From Peribacillus simplex (GTDB lineage Bacteria > Bacillota > Bacilli > Bacillales > DSM-1321), in contig NZ_CP126106.1 of assembly GCF_030123325.1 (NCBI RefSeq), positions 3,190,001 to 3,254,000 of the forward strand: a stretch of 64,000 nucleotides of DNA, written 5' to 3'. Shown here piece by piece: positions 33,398-43,874 of the stretch (positions within the stretch are counted from its first letter, which is position 1; every line of letters starts with the position of its first letter). The position numbers were made by a program, and so were the translations under genes. The notes under the pieces are model-generated. The model saw nothing but the letters and a program-made list of their open reading frames with translations, had not been told where the DNA came from and did no database searches.

Positions 33398-34570
33398 CTA
33401 CCCTTTTTGGTTCATGCCCCTAATAAGTACTTCTGCCACCTCAGGGCGAGTAAATTCAGGTGGTGGAGTAAGACCATCATGAAGCATTTCCCTGACTTTC
33501 GTTCCGCTTAAAATGAACCTATCGTCAGCAGAATGAGGACAGGTCTTCAACGAAGCCATATTCATACACTTTTTACAGTAAAAGCTATGTTCAAAAAACA
33601 GTGGTTTAATACCTATTTTCATAGGGTCAAACTGGCTAAAAATTTCTTGTGCATCGTACGTTCCATAATAATTTCCTACCCCAGCATGATCACGGCCGAC
33701 AATAAAGTGTGTACAACCATAATTCTTTCGTACGAGCGCATGAAAGACCGCTTCCCTGGGACCCGCATAACGCATAGCCGCAGTATAAATTGCAAGTCGG
33801 ACTCGGTCCAATGGATAGTAATTTTCCAATAAAATTTGATAGCTTTCCATACGTACATCTGCAGGTATATCATCCTTTTTCGTTTCACCCACAAGAGGAT
33901 TTAACAAAAGCCCATCAACCGTTTCTAATGCTGTTTTTTGCAAGTATTCATGGGCTCGATGCACTGGATTTCTAGTTTGAAATCCGACCACAGTATTCCA
34001 ACCTAATTCGCTGAACATTTTTCTAGTTTCGTATGGACTCATATAAAATTCTTCAAACGGTTTATGTGAAGGCCTATTTACTAGAAAAATAGGTCCAGCA
34101 ATATACATGTCCCCTTGCTCAAATAGCTTTTTGACCCCAGGGTGGTTAGAGTCTTTTGTTTTATAAACGAGTATAGCTTCTTTCTGTTTATCGTATTCAA
34201 ACATTTCTTCTACCTGAATGACCCCCGACAGTTCCCCATCAACACTATATAGAGCCACTTCATCCCCCACATTTATACTCTTCGCATCTTCCTTTTTTAC
34301 AGGTAGTGTAACCGGAAGCGTCCATGGTAATCCGTTTGCCAGATGCATATATTTTAAGACGCTCTGGTAATCTTTTTCCCCCATAAATCCAATAAGTGGA
34401 CTAAATCCACCATTTGAAATCATTTCCATATCCGAAATAATCCATTTTGAGATATTCAGGGACGATAGGGATTTGCACTTTTCCCAATATTCTTTACGAG
34501 CAATTCCTGTTAATTCTCGATTAATCAACTTGCCGCCATGTGGTTCAATGATAGTTCTTTGAACATCCAT
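33398..34570 (-). CDS. sat: Sulfate adenylyltransferase (ATP sulfurylase)
   Basis: This 390-residue homo-oligomeric enzyme makes adenosine 5'-phosphosulfate from ATP and sulfate. It has the catalytic VGFQTRNPVHRAHEYLQ (QTRNPxHxxHE) and GRDHAGVG motifs, then a zinc-type CKKCMNM...CPHS segment and a conserved end (PPPEFTRPEVAEVLI). The ATG at 34570 follows AGAGGTG and gives the standard N-terminus; an in-frame ATG at 34615 would add 15 residues. It follows cysC with a very short gap. No PAPS reductase gene is in the operon, so the product is likely used for PAPS and sulfation rather than cysteine synthesis (inference). A broken second copy lies at 20.6-20.9 kb. Confidence 0.95.
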   Translation of the reverse strand: MDVQRTIIEPHGGKLINRELTGIARKEYWEKCKSLSSLNISKWIISDMEMISNGGFSPLIGFMGEKDYQSVLKYMHLANGLPWTLPVTLPVKKEDAKSINVGDEVALYSVDGELSGVIQVEEMFEYDKQKEAILVYKTKDSNHPGVKKLFEQGDMYIAGPIFLVNRPSHKPFEEFYMSPYETRKMFSELGWNTVVGFQTRNPVHRAHEYLQKTALETVDGLLLNPLVGETKKDDIPADVRMESYQILLENYYPLDRVRLAIYTAAMRYAGPREAVFHALVRKNYGCTHFIVGRDHAGVGNYYGTYDAQEIFSQFDPMKIGIKPLFFEHSFYCKKCMNMASLKTCPHSADDRFILSGTKVREMLHDGLTPPPEFTRPEVAEVLIRGMNQKG

Positions 34571-34617
34571 ATATAACACCTCTATCATTTGTACGTTCCA
34601 TTGAGACTTTTTCATAC

Positions 34618-35232
34618 CTAAATATTTACATCCCCTAAATGCCCATTATCTTTTAAGAAGTTCATGATCTGCTGCACACATTCTTCAATAGAATATTGAC
34701 TGGTTTCAATAATGATTTCAGGATTTACCGGTTCTTCATATGGGTCTGATATCCCTGTGAAATGAGTGATTTCTCCTATTCTAGCTTTCTTATATAACCC
34801 TTTAGGATCTCGTTTCTCACAGGCTTCTAAAGGACATTTGACATAAATCTCAAGAAATTCACCTTGTTGTACCTTTTTTCTGACATCTTCTCGGTCATTA
34901 ATATAAGGCGAAATAAACGTGGCTAATACCACAATCCCGCTATCGACAAAAATTTTGGCAACTTCCCCTATTCGGCGTATATTTTCCTTGCGATCTTCAG
35001 AACTAAAACCAAGGTCTTCATTTAATCCATTCCGTAAATTATCTCCATCTAAAATATATGTCGAGATTCCCTTCTCATGAAGTCTTCCTTCGACCATATT
35101 CGCTATGGTTGACTTACCTGAACCTGATAAACCTGTAAACCAAAGAATAAAGCTTTTATGTCCATGTAAAGCTTGCCTAAGTTCTTTTGTAATGGAAAAT
35201 GAATGATGATGGATATATTCACCTTGACCCAT
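34618..35232 (-). CDS. cysC: Adenylylsulfate kinase
   Basis: This 204-residue kinase phosphorylates APS to PAPS, the universal sulfuryl donor. It has a P-loop GLSGSGKST at about 35-43, DGDNLRNGLN, the substrate motif RKENIRRIGEVAK, TFISPY and KGLYKKARIGEI near the lid. It sits in the middle of the permease-cysC-sat operon. The start follows AAGGGGAG. With the two sulfotransferases 7-9 kb away it forms a complete sulfation route. Confidence 0.95.
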   Translation of the reverse strand: MGQGEYIHHHSFSITKELRQALHGHKSFILWFTGLSGSGKSTIANMVEGRLHEKGISTYILDGDNLRNGLNEDLGFSSEDRKENIRRIGEVAKIFVDSGIVVLATFISPYINDREDVRKKVQQGEFLEIYVKCPLEACEKRDPKGLYKKARIGEITHFTGISDPYEEPVNPEIIIETSQYSIEECVQQIMNFLKDNGHLGDVNI

Positions 35233-35255
35233 ATAATCTCCCCTTTACTTTTTCG

Positions 35256-36122
35256 TTATGGAACAGGATTTTTGTTACTTCGGATGACATAGACTAAAGA
35301 AACTGTCCAGCCAATTAATATGAGCATAAAAATAACGGAAGACCAATGATCAAGAAACGCCCAAGTGTTAATCAACGTTCGTGCATTCGTCAGAATAATG
35401 AATCCCCCTACAAGGACTCCCAATAAATAACATGGCAATTTAGTAACGATCCAGGCAGCGATGGGTGCGGCAATGATTCCCCCTGCCATTAGTGCAATTA
35501 CCCAAAACCAGTTCACTTCCTGCCAACCTAAAGCAATAAGAAACCCCAACGTTGCAGAAACAGCAACAGCAAACTCACTCGTATCCACCGTACCAACTAC
35601 TTTTCTAGCAGGAACACCTTTTTGAGATAAAAGGACTGGAGTTGTAATCGGGCCCCACCCTCCCCCACCGGTGGCATCTGCAAATCCAGCTATTAACCCC
35701 AAAACGATTGATTTTTTTCTTGATATATTAATTGATTTTCTTTCATTTCTTGTTTTAGACATAATTAAAAAACGAAAAAGTACATATACGCCAAGAATTA
35801 ACAAAAAGATCGAAATATAAGGTCTTACTACATTTCCTGGTAAATTACTCAAAAAACACGCTCCTGCAAATGCACCAATTGAACCAGGAATGATTAATTT
35901 TAAAAGCGCTTGACGATCGACGTTCCCGAATTTCATATGAGATATACCAGAAGCAGCAGTAGTCACTACCTCGGACAGATGTACGGATGCAGAAGCCACT
36001 GCTGGGGCAATTCCAAATGTCAACAACATGGATGTTGAAGTAACCCCATATGCCATACCTAAGGATCCATCAATTAACTGAGCCAAAAACCCGATAAATG
36101 CGAATATGATGAGCTTTCTCAT
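35256..36122 (-). CDS. TSUP (TauE/SafE) family permease, probable sulfate or sulfite carrier
   Basis: This 288-residue membrane protein has 7-8 helices and two internal family repeats, with the signature FLAQLIDGSLGMAYGV in helix 1 and GFADATGGGGWGP at the second repeat. TSUP members move sulfite, sulfate, taurine-derived anions or organic acids. As first gene of the cysC-sat operon it most likely supplies sulfate. The ATG at 36122 follows GGAGGGG; an upstream in-frame ATG lacks a site. Only 23 bases separate it from cysC. Confidence 0.9.
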   Translation of the reverse strand: MRKLIIFAFIGFLAQLIDGSLGMAYGVTSTSMLLTFGIAPAVASASVHLSEVVTTAASGISHMKFGNVDRQALLKLIIPGSIGAFAGACFLSNLPGNVVRPYISIFLLILGVYVLFRFLIMSKTRNERKSINISRKKSIVLGLIAGFADATGGGGWGPITTPVLLSQKGVPARKVVGTVDTSEFAVAVSATLGFLIALGWQEVNWFWVIALMAGGIIAAPIAAWIVTKLPCYLLGVLVGGFIILTNARTLINTWAFLDHWSSVIFMLILIGWTVSLVYVIRSNKNPVP

Positions 36123-36149
36123 GTTCCCCTCCACCAAAAGCAGATTCAA

Positions 36150-36731
36150 TTTTGTTTTATTAAATAGAAAACTATTTTTTCATATATAAAAAAGCTGACA
36201 AAGAACATTAAGAGGACTTCGGTTAAAATAGAAAAAGGTGAAATTGATTGATCATATTCTTTTCATAATGAATTCATATCCATGATCCATAATCACCAGT
36301 CCATTCCTAAAACCTGCTTTCTTAAAAGGTAAACAAACAGTTCAATATGGTAATACGAAGCTTTTCACTCTATTCTCAACGAAGATGCATAAACAATTTA
36401 ATTGATATAAAATTTTTTATTTATATCAGTTGAATTAAATACTTACATTCTGCCTCAAAGTCTATTATTCTCATCCACTTGAGTTGTGTTTATCTTTTTG
36501 ATGATTATGTTAAATCTTGTTTTTCTGCTAAGTAGAGAAAAATAAATTGTTTAGGACGGATTCTTTCATCCATTTTCATAAACCTTCAAAAAGATAAGTA
36601 GGACTATAAAGAGGTAGAAAACAGGATCCAACCGAACTTTATTCTCTTCAAGTAAGGGGGGAATCATTTAAGGATGGTGAATTCTAGCTTAATCTAATAT
36701 CACATTATTTCTGTTAGATAGTCACTTAGAA
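36150..36731. other. 580-base stretch without a recognisable gene
   Basis: AT-rich sequence between the sat operon promoter side and the end of the first fucosyltransferase-like gene. It must contain the operon promoter, but no clear motif or repeat stands out to me. Confidence 0.4.
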
Positions 36732-37670
36732 TTATAAAAGAGTAATTGTTTTTGGGGACCAGGTTTTAAGACGACTAATTGCTACACTTACATTAGAAGA
36801 ATTGTTACCAATAAAATGGTCACATTTCATAGCTAGATAGGTATCCTTAATTATATCTATACCTTTCTGTCTAGTGTTATCGTAATGTACACCACCATTA
36901 TGCACCGAAACATGATCATACGGGGTACGCTTAATGTCTGTATAAATTAATTTTTCACCATACAAAAATTTATATTTTTCAAAGATTTTTTCAGAATCTG
37001 TAAGCAGAAAAATGGAAGAGTGTGGATTTTCTAGTAAATAGCTATCTATTTTTTGTTGATAAGAGTTATTAATGTCGTGTAAATTTGGACATTCATAAAT
37101 TTTATCACTACCTCGAATATGCACCCCTAAAATAGGGTATTTGTTTTTCATATTTTTTAAATAAAAATCTTCAATTTCATTAAAAAGATAAGGTTGCAGC
37201 CTAAGGTATTTTTGATATAGATATCTATATATATCCTCAATGGTCAAGCTATATAAGGGGTGGCTTTTATTAATCCATTTTATGAGATATTCCACATAAA
37301 TGTGAACGTTACTAACTATTACATTTTCACAACTTCTAAAAACATTTGCTATAGATTCTTCATTAAAGTCTGATAAATCTTTTAAATCTCCTCGATGTAA
37401 ATTTCGACGATTCCATTTAGATGGAAAGAAAGTATAATTCTCATTTTTAAGATCGTTAACTGAATAGTTTGATATAGGTAAAAAATACATTGTAAATGCA
37501 TCTTTAATTAGTGGCTTTTCAGAAGCATATACTGAATCCACTCCCCAATAGATGATCGGAATTCGATTAGTAAGTTCAGCAATTAATAGTTGGCCGGCAA
37601 CATGTGAAATATCTGACCAAAATCCACTTCCCCAAGCTTTAATTAGTAAAAAACATTGATTATTGTTCAT
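36732..37670 (-). CDS. Fucosyltransferase-like protein A
   Basis: This 312-residue soluble protein contains GVHIRGSDKI, matching the HxRxxDK donor-binding motif of the alpha-1,6/O-fucosyltransferase superfamily (NodZ, FUT8). It also has a C-terminal KGIDIIKDTYLAMKCDHFIG...SSNVSVA segment like the conserved GDP-binding end of those enzymes. It would transfer fucose from GDP-L-fucose, which the gmd and fcl genes in this region can make. It is a close paralog of 39642-40574. The start follows AAAAGGAATG. The acceptor is unknown, and a different donor cannot be excluded. Confidence 0.7.
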   Translation of the reverse strand: MNNNQCFLLIKAWGSGFWSDISHVAGQLLIAELTNRIPIIYWGVDSVYASEKPLIKDAFTMYFLPISNYSVNDLKNENYTFFPSKWNRRNLHRGDLKDLSDFNEESIANVFRSCENVIVSNVHIYVEYLIKWINKSHPLYSLTIEDIYRYLYQKYLRLQPYLFNEIEDFYLKNMKNKYPILGVHIRGSDKIYECPNLHDINNSYQQKIDSYLLENPHSSIFLLTDSEKIFEKYKFLYGEKLIYTDIKRTPYDHVSVHNGGVHYDNTRQKGIDIIKDTYLAMKCDHFIGNNSSNVSVAISRLKTWSPKTITLL

Positions 37671-37708
37671 TCTATTAACATTCCTTTTAATAAGATTTAT
37701 CCCTTAGA

Positions 37709-37729
37709 ATTGACTGAATTTGAGTCAAT
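37709..37729. promoter_or_regulatory. Inverted repeat upstream of fucosyltransferase-like gene A
   Basis: ATTGACT-GAATTTG-AGTCAAT is a 7-bp perfect inverted repeat 39 bases upstream of the ATG. It could be an operator. There is no similar sequence before paralog B. Confidence 0.3.
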
Positions 37730-37756
37730 ATTTTGAACACAAACTAGTCAAATCTT

Positions 37757-38935
37757 AAGTTGTATTTTTAATTCGATCTTCAAAGGCTTGTATAATTTGA
37801 TAGTCCAAGCTGCTGTGAATTCTTTTTCGGTTATACCGTTATACCCCCCCCTCAATAATTGGAACATCGCTAATTTAGCTGATTGATTGTCTAGATATTG
37901 TACACAGTTGACTACTTCCTTTTTTAATAGGGCATGAAAGGATTCAATACAGCCATTATGGTGCGGTCAACCTTTCTAACTAAAAGATTGCTTAATATGA
38001 TGGTTTTGAATATGTTGAGTAAACTCACTGCTTGTATATTGTGAGCCAAAATCGGTAAGAACTATGCCCTCCAAGAGCTTTTGTGATAAGTGTCCGTTAT
38101 TGAAAGCTTTTATGATCAGTTCTATCGTCATTGAACGGAAAATGAATACCCTACTACTACTAGTCAAATACCGAAGCTAAATAACAACATCCGTCTTTTA
38201 ATGTGTTGATATACTTAATATCCGCTACCCATTTCTCATTAATGGTTTGAGTAGTGAAGCTCTTTTTAGCATATTATCTAATTGAATAAAACCTTTCCTA
38301 AGATGGATTAGGCCAGTATTTTTTCATAGTAATAGAACGAATTCTCGCCTGCTCATTTAACGTTGAACAAGCTTTAAACTTAAGGGAAAAACTTTTGGTT
38401 AATAAACTTTCATGAATCTTTGGAGCCCCATACCTTCCCTTGCTTTCCAGGTAAATGAGGTCAATTTCCTTCGTAAGTTCTTTGTTTTCCCGTTCGCAAT
38501 TTGATACAACTATTAAAGGGACAGATAATGTCTGCTTCTTGGGATTTCAAGTATTTCATACATCTTGTACGGGATATTGTTTCTTATGTTCCCTCATTAA
38601 TTGCGGTAAGATAAGTCTCTGTTACTTTTTCGCGAATATGGCCATAGCTTTTTAAAGATTTCAACTTCTTGCTTAACCGAAGGTTTTCCTTCAGTATGGC
38701 TAATTCCTTTGGAGTCATGGTCCCTTCTCCCTTAACCCATTTATAAATGGTAACTTCTGATACGCCATATTCTCCGCTTAATTCATTGACCGAATTACCC
38801 GAGTGAGAAAGATCTACAATAGTCTTCTTGATTCATTATTAGTTTTTCCATCTGCATTCTTATGTTCCAAGATGGACACATCCCCTCAAAAATACTTGTA
38901 GGGACTAAAGTAGTATGTGTCCATGAAACTATACT
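37757..38935 (-). pseudogene. Degraded IS3-family transposase (OrfA-OrfB remnant)
   Basis: On the minus strand, broken by many stops, I can follow an OrfA HTH region (about 38900-38620; VSEVTIYKWVKGEG, MTPKELAILKENLRL), the catalytic part LTDFGSQYTSSEFTQHIQ (38090-38020) and the OrfB end RIHSSLDYQIIQAFEDR (near 37770-37810). One edge lies near TGGACACATACTA at about 38925. I find no matching opposite inverted repeat, so the element is truncated and dead. Confidence 0.75.
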
Positions 38936-38939
38936 AACT

Positions 38940-39641
38940 CCAGACCTTTAGAGTCTTAGCATTAAGATATACTAACTTAGTTGCTTGATAGCGAATTGAT
39001 TTGCTTCTTATGCTAAATTTAAATATCATCCTCAAATGTTTAGCGAAAATTACTATAATTTAGTGAAGGGATAATTCAAAATGTAGTAAGTGACCGTCTG
39101 AAGATCGTTCTAATTATTGTCGACAGTTGTTTGACTGCGATGTAGTTTGCCCCTAACCAAATTCCGGCAATGATCTAACATGCATTAGATAAAGGGATTG
39201 AATTTTCTTACTTATAAAAATTGTATGCATTTTAGCCTTTTGTTTAAGCTGATGTGAGTCAGGGTCTCATGATGTTATTGGTATGGAGTGTATACCCATA
39301 AAGGTATAAGAATGACTGAAGAATGAACTAATAAAGTGACTTTATCGATTAGTATTCTAAGCATGGATTGCATGATTTCTAAACAAGAGATAATCCTTGT
39401 GATAGCGAGGTGGCGTTAAAGATAACAAGTTGTTGATTCACAAACAATCAGAGTTTCCATGGTAATCGTATGAAATTAATTTTTGGTAATAGTACCCTTG
39501 TTTTCCCCTACCTTTTTTTCGTGGCAATATCACAACACTAATCAACGTATAAACAGTGATTTTTTTGTCTTTGTGAGATGAAATTACCGAACTCGATTTG
39601 TCTCTAGGATTGAAGCAATGGATGGATACATACATTTATTA
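38940..39641. other. 700-base stretch without a recognisable gene
   Basis: Only short open frames with no ribosome site are present. It probably consists of decayed sequence left by the neighbouring insertion element. Confidence 0.4.
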
Positions 39642-40574
39642 TTATTGAATAAGTGTAATAGTTCCTTTCTTCCAATCTTTAAGCCGTAGGATTGCTAACG
39701 AGACGTTTGAATAATTAGCTCCAATAAAATGGTCACACTTAGTAGCAAGATAGGTGTCTTTAATAATATCAATGCCTTTCTGTCTTTTGCTATGCAAAGA
39801 CAATCCATTATGCACAGATATTTGATCATTAGAAGTACGGATGGCGTTTGTATGAATTATTTTATTTCCATATAACTCTTTATATTGTTCTAAAATATTC
39901 TCTGAGTCAGTTAATAAGAAAATAGATGCTCTAGGATAATTTTTTAAGTAATTATCAATTTCTATTCTATATAAATCATTCAGCTGATTTAAATTCGGAA
40001 ATTCATCAATTTTGTCGGTACCACGAATGTGCACCCCTAAAATAGAATGTTTATTTTTCATATTTTTTTGATAAAAATCTTCTATTTCTGCCGATAAATA
40101 AGGTTGTAGTTTAAAATACTTTTTATAAATATACCGGTGTATATCATGAAATTCCAACCCAAATGCAGGATGGTTTTTTTTAATCCATTGAATAAAGTAA
40201 AGAACTGAAATATGAACGTTACTTACAAGTACATTTTCAGAACTATTAAAAATATTAGGTATATTTTGCATTCCAGTAAAGTCTAATTTACCTGGTAAAC
40301 GTAGGTTTCCTCTATTCCATTTTGATGAATAAAAGGTATAGTTTTCTTTTTCAAGATCATATACGGTATAATCTGAAACAGGTAAAAAGTACATTGTAAA
40401 CGCATCTTTAACTAATGGTCTTTCAGAGGCATACAAAGAATCGGCTCCCCAAAAAGTAACTGGTGTACGATTAGTAAGTTCAGCAACTAATAGTTGCCCT
40501 GATACATGTTCCATAGCTGACCAGAAACCACATTTCCACGATTTAATGAGTAAAAAACAGTTATTTTGATTCAC
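39642..40574 (-). CDS. Fucosyltransferase-like protein B
   Basis: This 310-residue paralog of the 36732-37670 product is similar over its full length: ESWK/AWGSGFW start, YASERPLVKDAFTMYFLP, GVHIRGTDKI donor motif, and KGIDIIKDTYLATKCDHFIG end. The start is a GTG after AAGGTGAGG. The two copies have diverged mainly between residues 75 and 165, where acceptor contacts would be expected, so they may fucosylate different positions (inference). The degraded IS3 element lies between them. Confidence 0.7.
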   Translation of the reverse strand: MNQNNCFLLIKSWKCGFWSAMEHVSGQLLVAELTNRTPVTFWGADSLYASERPLVKDAFTMYFLPVSDYTVYDLEKENYTFYSSKWNRGNLRLPGKLDFTGMQNIPNIFNSSENVLVSNVHISVLYFIQWIKKNHPAFGLEFHDIHRYIYKKYFKLQPYLSAEIEDFYQKNMKNKHSILGVHIRGTDKIDEFPNLNQLNDLYRIEIDNYLKNYPRASIFLLTDSENILEQYKELYGNKIIHTNAIRTSNDQISVHNGLSLHSKRQKGIDIIKDTYLATKCDHFIGANYSNVSLAILRLKDWKKGTITLIQ

Positions 40575-41205
40575 AAAGAAACCTCACCTTAGTAATATAT
40601 TTGAACACACTCATTTTCGATAATTCAGATAATTATAAAAATAATTTATTTGGATCATTAACTGAGTAATTTATTTGATATCTAAGATGCTGAAAACGCA
40701 CTATCGTTACGGATATATATATCATCATAGGCTTAAGTTTCAGCTAACCTGTATCCTTCATCATTAGAAAGTATTGCACGCTTTTTTTTTCGGAAATTAT
40801 TTTCCACTATGATACAATCTATTTTAACCTGATCAAAGTTGATTGACTGAAGAACTGCTAGCTCAGATCCTTCAGTATTTACATTATGCTCATCTACTTG
40901 ACATACCATGTTTTTAGATAGAAATCAGAGGGGTGCTTTATGAAATACTTTCCATGATTAAAAATATACGTAGAAAAAGACCTAAAATAGGACTTAATCA
41001 AATTAAACATAACAAATAGGAATTATCATGAGTAAAAAGCATTTTTGAAGAAAAATTTGGAGAGGGATTTGTTATGGTATAATTGATTGACAAAAAGTTA
41101 TAGGTTTCTTTATATAGAGGAAGCAATAACAATTTAAAATAGATACTATAATTTTTACCATTACAAGAAAGCTTAGCTGCATCTAACCCTCAGTACATTC
41201 TGTTT
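40575..41205. other. 630-base stretch without a recognisable gene
   Basis: AT-rich, many stops in all frames, no convincing ribosome site or hairpin. Confidence 0.4.
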
Positions 41206-42123
41206 CTACATTTTTTTCATTACTTCAGTTAGTTTTGTTTTAATATCTTGATTAAAATATTCATATAAATCATTCATATCAGGTTCCTTTTTAAAATTTG
41301 ATCTTTCACTTTGACTCTTTTCTTCCGCATTAAAGTCAATTCCAACCTTATCAATAGTACCAACAATGGATTGTTTTACATTTAATAACTGCAATTGTTT
41401 TTCATCTACTTCAACAAGTAAGGAGTCTTCACATATTTTCTTCCCCTCAAACATTTCATCTGTAATCGGTTTGATATTCTGTCCAAAAAGATGAAGATAT
41501 TCCACAAACTTTTCTATTTGGCATATGTCAGAGTAATCCAAGAAAAAATCCACCTCTTCATAACTAGCTATCGCTGCTAAATTCATAACATACCAATAGA
41601 ATGCATTTTTATCCGTTTTATTCTTTATAACTTTTAGATATTGATTCAGATCATCTTCAGAAATAATATTTTTTTCTTGGACTTCTATAATTAACCTATC
41701 CCAATCATATGGGTAGGGTAACCCTTCCCCTAATAAATCCCATTGAAACTTTGATAATGAGTTCAAAACTTCATAAAGATTTCTAATGATTACAATCGTA
41801 AAATCCGGTTTCATAATTTTATTTATTGCCTTGATTCGACCATTAGCCCTTATAAATTTGGTTACTGAACTGATATTTGCCGGAAGTAGACTTAAAAGAA
41901 AATTGGAATGCTCTTCATTAAGAATCCCCACTGTATTAATTAAGTCGGAGTTAATATGATGGTGTATACCATTTTGATTTATTCCCGTGAGTTTTCGGTT
42001 CATCCAATAATATGGTTCATAATTTACTTTAACAACCCCTTCCTTGTTCCCAATTAAATAGGCTAAATATAGTTGAACTGCTTTTGTACCTGAGCACCCT
42101 ACACCAAAAATATTTATCTTCAT
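41206..42123 (-). CDS. Sulfotransferase-like protein 1
   Basis: This 305-residue protein begins MKINIFGVGCSGTKAVQLYL, with a CSGT-type 5'-phosphosulfate loop right at the N-terminus. It has FTIVIIRNLYEVLNSLSKFQ as the 3'-phosphate-binding strand-helix (RxxxxxxxS). These two features define PAPS-dependent sulfotransferases. The last 60 residues are charged and may be a specificity extension. The ATG at 42123 follows AAAGGTG; an in-frame ATG 24 bases earlier lacks a site. A truncated relative of its first 45 residues lies at 47051-47216. PAPS would come from the cysC operon. Confidence 0.75.
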   Translation of the reverse strand: MKINIFGVGCSGTKAVQLYLAYLIGNKEGVVKVNYEPYYWMNRKLTGINQNGIHHHINSDLINTVGILNEEHSNFLLSLLPANISSVTKFIRANGRIKAINKIMKPDFTIVIIRNLYEVLNSLSKFQWDLLGEGLPYPYDWDRLIIEVQEKNIISEDDLNQYLKVIKNKTDKNAFYWYVMNLAAIASYEEVDFFLDYSDICQIEKFVEYLHLFGQNIKPITDEMFEGKKICEDSLLVEVDEKQLQLLNVKQSIVGTIDKVGIDFNAEEKSQSERSNFKKEPDMNDLYEYFNQDIKTKLTEVMKKM

Positions 42124-42199
42124 GTAATTATTCACCTTTGTTTTCATTTAGCTAAAAATCTTGTTCATATTAATACTTTTTTCTTATAAGGATTATCTA

Positions 42200-42316
42200 T
42201 TATGTTTTGAAGAAATCCAAGCAATGCTTGGACATCAGGGGAGTGCTAAAGAAATTCTCATCGCCAATCGTTTTTACTCGACTAGCAAAGACATTGGCTA
42301 TTCTTTAGACAAATAA
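42200..42316 (+). pseudogene. Possible IS605-type TnpB fragment
   Basis: A short frame reads CFEEIQAMLGHQGSAKEILI ANRFYSTSK and then stops. The ANRFYxxSK string resembles the VADRFYPSSK stretch that precedes the zinc-binding part of TnpB proteins. Nothing else of the element is visible, so this is tentative. Confidence 0.3.
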
Positions 42317-42781
42317 CACTCTTCTGGATGGATTATTGTGTAGAACTTTGATTCTTAACCAGATTTTTGAATCTGTCTGTCTTTTTTACTTTTAGTAAGT
42401 GGAAATATTGGGATAAAAGTATTCTCATTCTTAAATTATTAATCTAAATTGATCATTTTTCCGGATCTTTACATAGCCTAATTATATAACTCCAGATATT
42501 TAATTTGTTTCCCTCTTTGAATATTTTCAAAAGGTAGTATATTCTGCCATCCTAATCTTTTTTCATAAGTAAAATTAACTGAACAAACATTTCCGTAATC
42601 CCACTACTAAAAATGTTTCTGAAGATTTTCTTTCGCTTTTTTTATATCAGCATTATTCAGAGTTGTTGCACGGAAGTAAATCTTGTTTGTTGGTTAACTA
42701 TGTGATTGGAGTATAGTTTTGAATTAAGAAATTCATACATTTTCAAGCCTTTGAATGGATGATATGGTTGTGCTTGAGCTC

Positions 42782-42803
42782 AATAATAATAATAATAATA
42801 ATA
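42782..42803 (+). repeat. (AAT)7 microsatellite
   Basis: Seven perfect AAT units. They fall inside a 130-codon open frame (42755-43147) that has no good ribosome site and no recognisable product. I do not call the frame a gene. The surrounding 42320-43800 is otherwise without features I can support. Confidence 0.8.
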
Positions 42804-43818
42804 GGATAGAATACGATCAACAGGAATTCTTAGTAACCTTATATAAATATAAATACATTCTTTCAAACTTTACTGATGAAATCCGTAAGACCGATGTGCG
42901 GAAACACAATGAGTTTTCTGACCTTTTATTACGTTGCTTATTCTTTGTTCCACTTGAAGCCCATGTTTTATCTGATTATGGTGTTATACAATTTATTGAG
43001 AATAGAGATTACAGTACTTTCCCCTTTCTTAGGAACATACATAAAGATAATCGTTTTATTTTCACGTTTTTATTATTCAGCAAAAGCCTCCTTTTATATT
43101 CATATGTTTGTCGTTCTGAAACCTATTCAGAGATTCGTATTTTATAAAGAAAAGTGTTTGTAAAATACAACGATCCGAACGATTAAAATGAGACTTTTGC
43201 TAAAAAGCTATTGTGACTTCTATAAGAGATTAATCTTGTATTATGAATTGATTTACCTTAACTTTCTTTTTTATAGGAATCATATTATAATCCTACCCTC
43301 ATAACTTTCTTAGCTATCTGTCTTTTTCCCTCATGTCAATGGGTTCCTGTTCATAAACTTTTTTATGAACAACATAGTTTCAAAGGAGTTTGTTTAAATA
43401 TTTCTAGTAGCTACTGTTAAGGATCTGAAAATAAGCCTGAATAAAAGCTAATACATAAAGAATTTATATTAATGTATTATCATTAATAATTTAACGTCCA
43501 ATATTAACTCCTTTCATTTAATATAGCATATTCAAGTTAAATTATATGGTTACTTTAAATTGTTGATTTAAGTCAATATTTTCAATGAAATAAATATAGT
43601 TCCCCTATAGTGATTTTTTTATTTTGTTCGTCTCTTCACCATTATTTGCGATTCAGAAAAAATTCTGACAATCAGGAAATACTACCAACAGAAAATGATA
43701 CCAAAAACTTTCTTAGTTATAAGTTAAAGTTTCGGGTTCGTAAATAATATGTTGTAAAACTATTCATCTTCTCCAGTTTTTCTCCACTTAAACAACTAGA
43801 TACCAATCGTGAAGACAA

Positions 43819-43845
43819 AAGCGCCTTCTACTAGCGCTTGTCGCC
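43819..43845 (-). terminator. Possible terminator of sulfotransferase 2
   Basis: Read leftward, AAGCGC-TAGTAGAAG-GCGCTT followed by TTG gives a 6-bp stem about 30 bases past the stop at 43875. The T tract is short. Confidence 0.4.
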
Positions 43846-43874
43846 GATTAGTGGTCGCCCTTCACCTTCCTTAT

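Noticed and set aside
39438..39635. 65-codon minus-strand frame next to fucosyltransferase-like B
   Set aside because: No ribosome site and no recognisable product. It lies in decayed sequence.
42755..43147. 130-codon open frame with an Asn run
   Set aside because: No ribosome site, no recognisable family, and the Asn run is just an AAT microsatellite. AT-rich regions give such frames by chance.
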